Assembly (NCBI RefSeq): GCF_017654505.1
Contig: NC_054534.1
Location: 47,643,288-47,707,287, forward strand
DNA: 64,000 bases
DNA from: Polyodon spathula
Taxonomy: Eukaryota; Chordata; Actinopteri; Acipenseriformes; Polyodontidae
Reading direction: 5' to 3'
Within the stretch, counting starts at the first letter, position 1. Each line of letters starts with the position of its first letter. The notes beneath the pieces are model-generated. The model was not told where the DNA came from, did not search any database, and saw nothing but the letters and a program-made list of their open reading frames with translations. This document shows positions 21,284 through 32,165 of the stretch, piece by piece. A program made the position numbers and the translations under genes.

Positions 21284-22250
21284 AGCATGAGGGGGCACCC
21301 GGATTGAGCAAAAATTGAGCAAAAGAGTGGACTGGCTAACAGAGTGCTGGAAAAATTTAAGAAAGAAATGCAGAAGTGCCAATTTTCTTACACTGGATTC
21401 TGCATCAGTAGACATTATGTGGAAAGGTTGCAGAATTAGAACACGTAATGAGCATTGTTGTGCCAGAAAAGAAGTGCCAAGTGTCCGGAGAGAAGCCATT
21501 AAAAAGGTACATTCCATAGTGGTACTGTTTATTATTTCATATTTTCATAGCATGTCGTAGCTTTTTTTTTTTCAGCGCTGTTAAAAACTTTATATTTTGG
21601 AATATGTTAAATATTGAGACTTAGCAATATATAGATTTCCATTGAAAGTAAAATCATCATCATCTTCTTCTTATATTTTGTGATATTGAGTTGTAGTGTT
21701 CTAGGAAAGCTGCTTCTAGTTATGTCTGCCTATTTCTTTACTATAAAATGCATTGTAATATGTTGATTTATTGATTGAAACCATGGCTGCATACTTATTT
21801 ATAACTAGAAATTGTGCAGTGGGGGTAATGTGTTTTGTGTAAAGTAGTATATTTGATTGTTTGGGCCTATGTACAGTTTCAATAGACATTTTCAGGTACA
21901 TTATGATGTATAACAAGTGAACAATCTTAACTTAAATGGCCCTTGCTGCCAGATGATATTTTGACACCCATGGACAATCAATTATCATTTCTGGACTGGT
22001 TCTGTTCAAACAAATTTTCATAACCAAGTAGTTCAGAAAGTATTTGTTTCGTGTTAGTGAATCAAACGAATAAATCTGTTGAATTGATTCGCTAAATGGA
22101 ACGAGTCAAACGAATCGAGTCAGTAAAAAGAATCAAACTGCACATCATTAATTTTCAGGACAGAAAAAGAGGTTTAAATTGCGTGCCTGTCAGTAGTTAA
22201 AGCCTGGTTTCCATACGCAGTAATAAATGATCACTATAATGCGCACACAA
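21284..22250. other. Unassigned sequence
   Basis: A short open frame at 21315-21560 has no recognised domain. The rest is AT-rich, with a (cat/ctt)n patch near 21655. Confidence 0.4.
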
Positions 22251-22567
22251 AAATTAGTGCCCTTTAGTAAATACCATGTGAATGCAGCTCATATCATTAT
22301 TCCGAGCTGGAAGCTGATTTAAATACATTAGCATGCATTACCATGAAAAGCACATATTCAGCATTGAATTTAGTGTGCACCATAATATGCCAAGTATCTC
22401 ATGCAATAGTGAGTAAAATTGCAGTAATAAATGCGAAAATCATTAACACGCTGCATACTCATTTCAGTTATTGCGCACCACAATGTGTAGCACTCTTTCG
22501 TAAATGAGGCTTTGTAGTGCACGATAAGGCCCTAATGTCACAGTTCTCTTGCAAGTGAAAATGCACT

Positions 22568-22568
<1 letters not shown>

Positions 22569-22625
<57 letters not shown>
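22569..22625. repeat. (TA)n microsatellite
   Basis: Alternating TA of about 56 bp, located 57 bp past the outer Harbinger end. Confidence 0.95.
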
Positions 22626-22630
<5 letters not shown>

Positions 22631-22954
22631 TATCTAAAACTGTTTAATGATTAGCTGTTTTACATTACAGTAGCTGGTCTTCGCTTTGTTTTTGCCGCAT
22701 CGTCATGTGAAACTGGAGGAGGCTCTAACTACACAATAAAGGCATTTATTTATTTATTTTTTTAAACGTGGGTTAGGGTGGATAAATCAAATAAACTGTA
22801 ACATTGAAGAGATGGGCTTTGTATCAGAAAACTGGTGATGGAGTCGGAAATCGCGTGTGAGGGGTAAGTGCCTCAATTTGTTACAAATATATAATGGGGG
22901 TTGATTTTAGTCTTAATACAAGGACAGTAAAATGAGACTGACGTGTATCTGGGT
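22626..22954. other. Interior of Tigger-like element, no coding trace
   Basis: Lies between the microsatellite and the right TIR at 22955-22977. No transposase homology is visible. Confidence 0.4.
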
Positions 22955-23085
22955 GTCGTATATCTGAGTGCCGACTGTAATTTCAAAACAGTGTCACATG
23001 TTTTTACCTTGATTTATTCACTGAGCCTGATTCTGTTTCTTGTTATTTTTATTTCAAACAGAGCTGACAAATTACGTAAATTGCT

Positions 23086-23880
23086 CTTCGCTGTAGGGAT
23101 GGGTCGGTATACAGTTTTTTTGGTTTACCGCGGTTTAGGTACATTACGGTGTTAATACCGTTCCTTTTATTCTACACCGCAATTATCGTAATTCCTTTAT
23201 ACACCAGTTAACACATTTTTCAACTGCAAACACACTTCTTCTGAATCAAGCGTTGGTACTTGCAGCCTTAGCAAAGTGTCTGAGGAAGATCTTTTTGTGA
23301 ACTGATACTGTATTTTGATAATGGTTTTGAAGGAAACTGCCAACAACACAGAATACACGTTTCAATTGCTGTATTCTGTTACCCAGAGCTTGCTGCACCA
23401 GCTGCTCATGGCTGCTGTCTTTCTGATGTATCACACAGCTTTTAGAGAAACGCCTTCTCCAAACCTTGCAGCGTAGCACACATTTTAAATGTGATATGTT
23501 TACATTTGTCTGGATTATCAATCGTACCTTTGGTTCACAGCCGCAGCCAGCCTCCCTCTGTAACATTTTCAATTCAGATTTCTGTGGGTGTTGAGTGACA
23601 TCTACAGCGCATCGGCATGATTCTGTGCAGCACTGTGCAGAACTACAGAAATCTGCGCTATAAGAACATGACCACTGTCTCAATTAAAATGAGCACAGAC
23701 CCGTGACTGCAGCAAGATTTGTTGGTTTTATTTTTATGAATTACATTAATTTAAGTGATTTACATTAACCTTTCTTCATTTAAGCCTTTATTTTATTTTA
23801 TCACTCTATACGGTGATATTAAGGTTACCACGGTATTTACTTAATGGTTATCATACAGTGCAAATTTCCCTGCTTCGCTG
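23086..23880. mobile_element. Non-autonomous hAT transposon with 8-bp target duplication
   Basis: The element occupies 23094-23872 (779 bp). It is flanked on both sides by the identical octamer cttcgctg (23086-23093 and 23873-23880), the target duplication length of hAT transposons. The left end reads tagggatggg and the complement of the right end reads cagggaaat. Both ends continue into related taccgcggt / taccgtggt sequence. No transposase is encoded; a 145-codon minus-strand open frame inside has no recognised domain. Confidence 0.85.
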
Positions 23881-24828
23881 GTTGCATTTCATTCTTGCAG
23901 CTGCCTAGTTTATCGCTGTAGTTTTGTTACTTTCATTTGTTTAATAGCGTTGTCTTGACATGTTCTTTTCAGCATAAAATACCCAGTAACGAAATATACA
24001 CTGCTAGCAAGTCCATCATTTAAATCTCCTTGATTTGTAGAAAACAAAAAATTCTTAAACCCAGTTAGAAATTCATAGTTTTCTGGGGTTTTTTTAGGAT
24101 GCAAACAGCTTAACTATTAATTAACATTTAAAGGGAGGTAGAGATTTGGAAAACAAAAACTGAAAAGTTCATGCCTTAGTTATAATAAAATCAGTAAATG
24201 TACTAGATAAAATTGACCACGATGTTTTAAAGATATTTATTTAAGTCCCTGTCACCAGCCAGTGTTTGTTTGGTATAAATTTATTATATTGAATTTAGAA
24301 AATGGATAGGTTGTTGTTTTGAAATCATATCTACTATACGAACTCTGAGAAATGGCTTGCAAGAGTGAATTTCCTAAAGCCATTACACTGTAAAGCATTG
24401 CATATCGGAATCAATATTGGCCCCATTTTGAGAAATAAGAGAGGATTATTTTGAATTATGAATACAGAAATTAAATGTCCCATTGTGTGCCATTCATGCT
24501 AACTTCAAAGAGGGGAAATTCAAAGCTGTTTCAATGTAAAGCTCTGGGTTTTGGCTCGGTGCTGGTCACATAATCGCAGCATTTTGAAAGCTTACACATT
24601 CTTACTGCACTGAATTTTTAATGTGGATATGGCAGTGTTTTAAACTGCTCCTACTGACTGATTGACGTAGTGGCTGGAAGAAGGAAATGACATGTGGGGG
24701 GTTTATTTGCAGGCCTGTAGCTTTGTTAACTGGATAATGTAAAGAAATGGGCTTACCATTTACACCTGGTTCATGGAAATGGCAAATTGCACCAGTACTA
24801 ACATTTTCTCTCTCTGCATAGCTATACA
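23881..24828. other. Unassigned intron-like sequence
   Basis: No supported gene or repeat in this stretch. Confidence 0.5.
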
Positions 24829-25490
24829 TGCTGTTCCCTTTCAAATACGAAATGTGTCCATTATCACATGGGTATTTAACTGCTAAAGACCAGAATCCAG
24901 GTAGCACTGGTAGCCACTAACCAGACTGTGGTTTTTAGCTCTGATACAGCTCCTGAGCGGCCAACTGTGGAACTTTCCAAAACGCTGCAACCTGCTCAGC
25001 CAGGCTCGGGGCACATTGTGGTATCTCGACCCGTTGAGCCTGCAGCTCTGTCTGGTCCCTGAACAGCAAAATTTGAGCCATCTGGGGTTATCTAATAGGG
25101 TCATTGACACATTGCAGAATGCCAGAGCAGCGTCCACGTGTTCCCAATATGGGTACAAATGGGGCGTCTTTTAGACGTGGTGCCTTCCTAAGGGTTTTGA
25201 TCCAATGACCTGTGCCAATTTTTACAGGACCTGTTTGATGAGGGGAAATCCCCTTCCACATTAAAGCTCTGTGTGGCAGCTAATTCAGCTTGCCATGCTA
25301 AGAGTCACTCGGTCTCTCCAGGAGAACACTTCCTAGCAGAGCAATGTTTGAAAGGGGCTCGGTGGTTTTGAAGGACATTGTACGTGCTGCTAAATGAACT
25401 CATGAAGCCTCTGTTTGAGCCCCTGTGTTCAGCTGAGCTGAAATTTGTATAATTTAAAGCAGCTTTCTTGCTTGCTATCACTTTAAATAA
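24829..25490 (+). mobile_element. DIRS retrotransposon fragment (terminal repeat and recombinase)
   Basis: A terminal-repeat block (ctgttccctttcaaatacga, 24831) matches the one at 59829. It is followed, after an internal loss, by decayed tyrosine-recombinase N-terminal sequence. The block near 25225 encodes the DLFDEGKSPSTLK style of core-binding region. The stretch at 25390-25470 matches 42250-42330 of another DIRS copy. No intact frame remains. Confidence 0.7.
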
Positions 25491-27018
25491 TATAGAAATC
25501 TGGTCCAATTCAGACTAAGATAGCATTTCCAGATACATTTTCAGTCTAAATGTTTATATAGAAGAGCACTTTTTACTCTACTGTGCATTCTGGTATTTTG
25601 TCCACAGTAGCTACACAGTATGGAGCATCTGGGGAAAAATGCTTACTGTACATCTAATTATAAATGCAAATACTGCCTAGGGCTTTAAAGTGTTTGTAAA
25701 TCTCACATTTAAACAGGCCTTGTTTGCACACAGAGATTGCCATTTGTAACAGTTTTAACTAATGTGGGTTTAAAGATTATCCCTGCAACTCTCCATAATA
25801 GAAAAAATAATACAATTCTCTCTGGTGAGTTTTTCTTAGTGTACAATAGGCCTCTTTGAAATCTGATGAGGCGCTGACTTTCTGTGAGCCTCTGTGAAAA
25901 TATAGCAGAAGATCTCAATCAGTAGTAATTCTGTCAAATTAGCTTTTTGTGTGTATGTGTGTGGCATAGTTAATTAGCATTGTGTGTGTGGGGGGAGGTT
26001 TCTACGGGGTGAAATGTGTTCTATTGCTTACCCTACTTCCCAGTGGACACTTCATGTGCATTGTGCTGTAATGGTGTGATTTTATTCAGGTTTGATTTTA
26101 TTTAGTAATGTCATAAAATGATATTATAATTACTCTTTTTTTTTTGTCATTGTCCATAGTTATTATACTGAACTTTCTTGGTTAACCCATCCCCAGGTAA
26201 AGGTGTGGTTGCACGATACGCAAGTATCATATTCCTCACTTGCTCTTGAGTAAAGTTCTACTATATACAGTAGTAGCACCAAAATACATTCTTATTAGCC
26301 CCATCGTCCATGAACGTATAACCTACTGCAACACAGACCTCATTTTTATAGGAATAAAGTGTTATTTGGAGGATTTTGCTTTGGATTGCGATTTGCTTCA
26401 ATCTTTTGACTTGCATGTGTTTGATAATAGCAGTTTGGTTACTGTAAGATGTATTGTAGCAATGAGATCCTTCCATCCCATTGAGATACCTTTTTGCTGG
26501 TGCTACTGGACTTTAACCAGCAGGATGAGGGGGCTGAATGTGTGGACTTGCCATCACACTCACCTGACCAAATGTTGAATATGCATCGAGCATTGTGAAG
26601 TGACACGGTCCATAATTTTACAATGTTTAATAGTTAATACAAAATGTAAAAAAAAATAATAATAATAATTACCCAGCATATTAAACTATCCGTTCTACTG
26701 CATGTGTGAGTTGACTGGTAGGACTAAGTGAGTTTGTGAGGTGGAGAGTTTCTCCCCAGGGGAATTTGAAAATCCAACAATAAAAAATAAAAACCCTGTG
26801 GGACTTCAGAATTAATTTTGTCTCATAGAACCATTCATATAGAAGAGATACTGTCTTTGATGGTACCCTCTGCAGCACTTCTGGAGAGGAAGTTTTACAG
26901 AAACACATCAAGAACATTATGGAATAAAATATGGCCACATTTGAACCAAGAACGAACTGTTTGATGGCTATTTGAAAGACTTGCTTTATGCTTTCCAAGG
27001 TTCTGAGCAGGATTTCAA
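25491..27018. other. Unassigned intron-like sequence
   Basis: A short GT run at about 25948-25992. Otherwise no gene, exon or repeat end recognised. Confidence 0.5.
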
Positions 27019-28235
27019 TAAGAACATAAGAACATAAGAAAGTTTACAAACGAGAGGAGGCCATTCGGCCCATCTTGCTCGTTTGGTTGTTAGTAGCTTA
27101 TTGATCCCAAAATCTCATCAAGCAGCTTCTTGAAGGATCCCAGGGTGTCAGCTTCAACAACATTACTGGGGAGTTGATTCCAGACCCTCACAATTCTCTG
27201 TGTAAAAAAGTGTCTCCTATTTTCTGTTCTGAATGCCCCTTTTTCTAAACTCCATTTGTGACCCCTGGTCCTTGTTTCTTTTTTCAGGCTGAAAAAGTCC
27301 CTTGGGTCGACACTGTCAATACCTTTTAGAATTTTGAATGCTTGAATTAGGTCGCCACGTAGTCTTCTTTGTTCAAGACTGAACAGATTCAATTCTTTTA
27401 GCCTGTCTGCATATGACATGCCTTTTAAGCCCGGAATAATTCTGGTCGCTCTTCTTTGCACTCTTTCTAGAGCAGCAAGAATGTTTTATAGCAGGTGACC
27501 AGAACTGCACACAATATTCAAGGAGGTCTTACAGTGAATTGTACATTTTAACATTGGAAAGGTGATTTAAATTCAACACTTTTCACAGTCAGCATTATGT
27601 TAGCCTTTTTATAAATGCCCCAACTAGATGTTTTCAAGCAACAAAACTCCTAGGTTTTTCATAGATTCCTTCTCCAATTTCAGTATCTCCCATATGATAT
27701 TTATAATGACATTTTTATTTCCTGTTGCCCTTACATTGGTTGCCATTCACTGTCAGTTGTAGCCCAGTTCTGAATCTTTCTAGATCATTTTGAATGACCT
27801 TTTGCTGCAACAGTGTTTTCCTCCTACTTTTGTGTCTCTGCAAATTTAACAAGTTTGCTTACTATACCAGAAATAAATCATTAATGTAGATTAGGAACCT
27901 TGAGGACCTAATACTGATCCCTTGGTACACCGCTGGTTACCACACTCCATTCTGAGGTTTTTCCTCTAATCATACTTTCTGTTTTCTACATGTTAACCAC
28001 TCCCTAACCATGTCCTGAAGTTTCCTATGAATCCCAACTGCTTCAGTTGAGAATTAACTTTTTGCGAGAAGATGAAAAGTTTCTGGAAATTCTAACAAAA
28101 CCAATATGGCCACCAATTATCCATTTCGATAGCATCCTCAAAAAAATTCAATATAAGTTAGTTAGTCACCATCTCCCTTTCCTAAACCATGTTGACTGTA
28201 AGGAGTTACCATATAGGTAATTTTCCATTTTTGAT
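27019..28235 (-). mobile_element. CR1-like LINE, 3' portion
   Basis: The minus-strand 3' end is the 8-bp tail (aagaacat on + at 27020). Upstream lies the end of the second open frame: 27461-27090 is open for 123 codons and reads [18 protein letters not shown], then FFTQRIVRVWNQLP and the final LLDEILGSISY. This is the C-terminal region after the reverse transcriptase of CR1/Jockey-type LINEs. Beyond 27470 the frame is broken by small deletions, and sequence continues to about 28235, where it matches the far end of the copy at 62782-64000. It is 5'-truncated and inactive. Confidence 0.85.
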
Positions 28236-28257
28236 CTTATTATAGACCTTAAGTTTG

Positions 28258-28270
28258 AGGTCAAAGGTCA
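28258..28270 (+). promoter_or_regulatory. Perfect DR1 nuclear-receptor motif
   Basis: Two AGGTCA half-sites separated by one A. This is the consensus for RXR heterodimers, HNF4 and COUP-TF. It lies inside a dispersed repeat. Binding is not shown. Confidence 0.5.
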
Positions 28271-28910
28271 GTTTTGTTTCCCTTTTTGTGGATCGGTATT
28301 ACGGCAATTTTTTACCACCCCTAGAGCATGTTAGCGTTTTGTAAATTACATTCATGTGGAGGATCTGTAGTAACTGTGACACTGTCTGAACTCAAAGGAG
28401 TTTCAAACATGTTTTGCATTTGAGCTTTACCAAGGTAATAACTTGTGAAAAGTTCATTTACCATAGCTGCTATTTTTTTTTCTTCTCTACGATTTTGCCA
28501 TTTGTATCTCTTAAACAGCGAAAAAATAAATAAATAAATAATAATAATAATTGATTGACAACCTTGCTTACAAGTATAGATTTCTTTTTACATAATTTTA
28601 TCCAACTGTAATCAGCATAACGGTTAATTATAATTACAACTACGGCATAATTGTTTGCTATAATTTTACTGTTAAAAATAACAAATAGGCTACCAAAACA
28701 TGTTTCCCAAGCAGTAACCGCGGGTACAATATAGAAACATACTATGCAATGTTTTTTCAAACAAATGGGGTCACTCAACGTGATTGAAAATACAAAAAGA
28801 ATGTTCACTCAATGTAAAACACAACACGGAACAGTGAATGATTAAGATTGGAAAGGTGTGTAATTGACTGTAATCAGTCAATTATGTGCTAATTACAAAT
28901 GCAACTAGAA

Positions 28911-28937
28911 GTTGCAAGCAACTTTACGGCTTCCAAG
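28911..28937 (+). repeat. 27-bp inverted repeat, left arm
   Basis: Begins gttgcaagcaactttacggc. Its exact complement is at 32190-32216, 3.25 kb away. The 27 bases match perfectly, and a few neighbouring bases match partly. Confidence 0.9.
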
Positions 28938-29376
28938 GAGTGCGAAATGTAAGTGTGTTGATTAGTTGCCATACATTGGTTGCCATTGCACTCAGTTGTA
29001 GACATCACTTTCCATTGGCCTTTTTTTTTTTTTTTTAAGCTTGACATTAATAGCAACAACAGTAATAGATATATATGCAAGCAGCAGACCTTGTGACCTA
29101 TGACCGTATTTCACATCTGGCATAGTACCCCATTGGCCTCTACTCATCTTTGTACTATATTGTACCACAGACCTTCCTGAAGTTAAGTATGCAAAGTTCT
29201 CTTCAGCTGACAAAACGGTTTCAGAGAAGATGATGTTTCAATATTTCTGACAAATCCAATATGGCCACCAATGCAGTTGGATAGAGCCCATATGGTTTCC
29301 TATATAAGTTCCTTAGTCACCATTACCCTATCTGCACTCTGTAAGGAGTTTTACTTTTGCATTTGACCTTAAGGAG

Positions 29377-29389
29377 AGGTCAAAGGTCA
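29377..29389 (+). promoter_or_regulatory. Perfect DR1 nuclear-receptor motif
   Basis: The second copy of AGGTCA-A-AGGTCA, in the same repeat context as the one at 28258, with a preceding tgacctt block. Confidence 0.5.
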
Positions 29390-30473
29390 TGGTCATGGCA
29401 ATTTTTTAATAGAGCATGGGTTCATTCATGTGTTCTGTAGTAACTGTGACACTGTCTGAACTCAAAGGAGTTTCAAACATGTTTTGCATTTGAGCTTTAC
29501 CAAGGTAATACGTGCAATTTGACCATAGCTGAAATTGGATTGGCTCACGGCAGCCATGTTTTTTTATGTAGCGACTTGCTTTGCACAAACTTGATTGACA
29601 ACCTTGCCAAGGCTATGTTTGCAGAGTTTCGCTTCAATCGGCATAACGGTTTCACAGAAGAAGACGTTAGAATATTTTTGACAAATCCAATAAGGCTGCC
29701 AAACCATGTGACCTATGATCTTTGTTTTCGCTCTGACACAAATTCCCAAAGGCCTCTACCAACACTATGAAGATTCACGAGTCTACAGCATTGTATCTTA
29801 AATGAATACAGCAATATGTGCAAATATTTGCAAATTGACCATAGCTGAAATTTGATTGGCTCATGGCGGTCATTTTTTTTTTTTTTATGTAGCGACTTGC
29901 TTTGCACAAACTTGATTGACAACCTTGCCAAAGCTATGTTTGCAGCGTTTCGCTTCAATCGACATAACTGTTTCAGAGAAGAAGACACTTGAATATTTCT
30001 GACAAATCCAATATGGCTGCCAGATCATGCTGTAACAATCAGCCTTTGACCACAAAGCCAAACCGGTATTTTCAGAATAAGAATGGGTTACTACCAAAGA
30101 CCCTTTAAACAATGTTGCAAAAAGTAGATGGCAGAAAGGCAGTTTGACAGCAATAATAGGATTGCTAGGTTCGTTGGTTGCAAACAGTTTAATTTCTGTA
30201 CCACACACAGGCATACACACAAATATAATATTTCAGGAGTGTACTTAAGAAGCCCCAGCAAAACAGGAAGCTATCAGACCAGTGCATAATACGAGAGGAT
30301 AGGAAAATAACCACTTCAGTTGTGGCCAAAGCAAAAGAAAGAAGAACATAAAATATAATCACTTTAGCCACCCTACATATAGTACTGCAATCAATATCAT
30401 AATAACATTCCAAAAGAAATCCAAACAGTGTCCCGAATATAACAGTCTGGTACACTGCTCAGCAAAAATAGCC

Positions 30474-30704
30474 TGTAGCAAGGGCTGTAGGAAAGCCCTG
30501 CTTAAATGTTCAGGTTTATTTTTAGAATGGGGTCTCCCTCTCCGCCCCTGTGTTATTTTGTGTTTGTATTATGATTTATTTATTTGTTTCTACAAATAAA
30601 TAAATTATAATACAAACACAAAATAACACAGGGGCAGAGGGGGAGACCCAGTTCTAAAAATAAACCTGAACATTTTAGCAGGGCTTTCCTACCGCCCTGC
30701 TACA
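30474..30704. repeat. 230-bp near-perfect palindrome
   Basis: Two arms of about 113 bp (30474-30587 and 30592-30704) are inverted copies around a 4-bp centre (ttct). Few differences are visible (for example gggg/ctggg and ctgtagg/cggtagg). Each arm carries its own agcaggg...ccctgct hairpin at the outer end. It may be two inverted copies of the end of an LTR-like repeat related to 9100-9575, or a foldback element. Confidence 0.9.
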
Positions 30705-31089
30705 TAGCCCAACAGCAAAAAAACAAACGCAATGTACAAATATCCCGCGGCGAACTTTCAGCAACAACGCAAACAGGAAAATGTGCAGCCCATAGGGTTT
30801 ATAAGGTCATTGTCCTACAACAAATTTAAAGGGGCAACATTTCCTAAAATTCACTCTTAAAAGGGTAACGGTAAACATACATTTAAGTATCACTTTAACT
30901 AACAGATTTTGAATGCCTAGCCAGGCTAAAAGTGGTGCGCTTAAATGGACCACTTAAATAAGAATCATCTGTGTGTGACGGGCGTCACAATGTGACCAAT
31001 CAACTTCTGTTGAACAACTGTATCGCTAGGCCATGAGGGTAGTCTATTGCACCGAGTTTCACATCACTGCGATAAGCGATTTCCGAGAT

Positions 31090-31410
31090 GATTTTTTTAA
31101 ATTATCCAAAATTCTTGAGAAACCAAATATGGCTGCCACATCATGTGACCTATGATCTTCATTTTTGCTCTGAAATAACTAGCCTTAGGTGTCTACCATC
31201 CTACCAAGTTTCGCGAGTTTTTGTGCAACGGTGTTGATTTTACGGACATATGAAAATTTGGCTTGGAATGTCCAATATGGCTGCCAAATCATGTGACCAG
31301 TCATCTTTATATTGTTTGCATCCAAGTAACATTTTAATTTGCGGCTAACCAATGCTTTCAGTATTTTTGCCAAAATTGACAGTCAGCTGTGTCCAAAATT
31401 ATTTGTGTTG
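31090..31410. repeat. Unrecognised dispersed repeat family (cluster 2)
   Basis: Contains two more ccaaatatggctgccacatcatgtgacc-type blocks (about 31122 and 31270), matching the cluster to the left. Confidence 0.6.
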
Positions 31411-32165
31411 ATAACATAAGAAAATAAGAAAGTTTACAAACGAGAGGAGGCCATTCAGCCCATCTTGCTCATTTGGTTGTTAGTAGCTTATTGATCCCAG
31501 AATCTCATCAAGCAGCTTCTTGAAGGATCCCAGGGTGTCAGCTTCAACAGCATTACTGGGGAGTTGATTCCAGACCCTCACGATTCTCTGTGTAAAAAAG
31601 TGCCTCTTATTTTCTGTTCTGAATGCCCCTTTGTCTAATTTCCATTTGTGACCCCTGGTTCTTGTTTCTTTTTTCAGGTCGAAAAAGTCCCTTGGGTCGA
31701 CATTGTCAGTACCTTTTAGAATTTTGAATGCTTGAATTAGGTCGTCGCGTAGTCTTCTTTGTTCAAGACTGAACAGATTCAATTCTTTTAGCCTGTCTGC
31801 ATATGACATGCCTTTTCAGCCCGGAATAATTCTGGTCGCTCTTCTTTGCACTCTTTCTAGAGCAGCAATATCTTTTTTATAGCGAGGTGACCAGAACTGC
31901 ACACAATATTCAAGATGAGGTCTTACTAGTGCATTGTACAGTTTTACATTACTTCCCTTGATTTAAACTCAACACTTTTCACAATGTATCCGAGCATCTT
32001 GTTAGCCTTTTTTATAGCTTCCCCACATTGTCTAGATGAAGACATTTCTGAGTCAACAAAAACCCCTAGGTCTTTTTCATAGATTCCTTCTCCAGTTTCA
32101 GTATCTCCCATATGATATTTATATCGCATTGATATACATGATAACGTTTGATCTATAAGAACCAA
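31411..32165 (-). mobile_element. CR1-like LINE, 3' portion
   Basis: The 8-bp tail is at 31411 (degenerate ataacataag). The C-terminal open frame at 31809-31480 matches 27461-27090 almost codon for codon ([18 protein letters not shown]). Further upstream is a KDLGVFVDSEMSSSRQCGEA segment of the reverse-transcriptase thumb region (about 32080-31990). It is 5'-truncated near 32165, next to the 27-bp inverted repeat. Confidence 0.85.

Larger units (their letters stand above)
18717..22512 (-). mobile_element. PIF/Harbinger element remains, interrupted
   Basis: The left end ggtctcatttactaaagggc and the complement of the right end at 22491-22512 (aagcctcatttacgaaagag) match over the catttac core. 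Another inverted match to the left end (tttactaaagggcactaa) lies at 22251-22273, so two related copies may overlap at the right side. Between them sit a Harbinger nuclease fragment, an L2 3' end and a CR1 3' end. The motif cctcatttac with aaag is typical of fish Harbinger ends as I recall them. Confidence 0.6.
18101..22977. mobile_element. Pogo/Tigger-like element ends framing a nested stack
   Basis: The left end at 18101 reads cagtcagcactcacatatcc. The complement of the right end at 22955-22977 reads cagtcggcactcagatatac. I count 19 of 23 matching positions, and both ends are flanked by TA (18099-18100 and 22978-22979). The start cagtc and the TA target fit pogo/Tigger elements. No transposase of that family remains inside; the interior is occupied by later insertions (Harbinger, L2 and CR1 pieces). 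The pairing is my inference. Confidence 0.5.
28236..31089. repeat. Unrecognised dispersed repeat family (cluster 1)
   Basis: Blocks recur within this stretch and in 31090-33120. The 100-bp block gtagtaactgtgacactgtc appears at 28367 and 29440. The block gcgacttgctttgcacaaac appears at 29571 and 29891. The phrase ccaatatggc recurs with gctgcca or caccaa. I do not recognise the family and see no coding capacity. It carries consensus AGGTCA direct repeats, listed separately. Confidence 0.6.
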
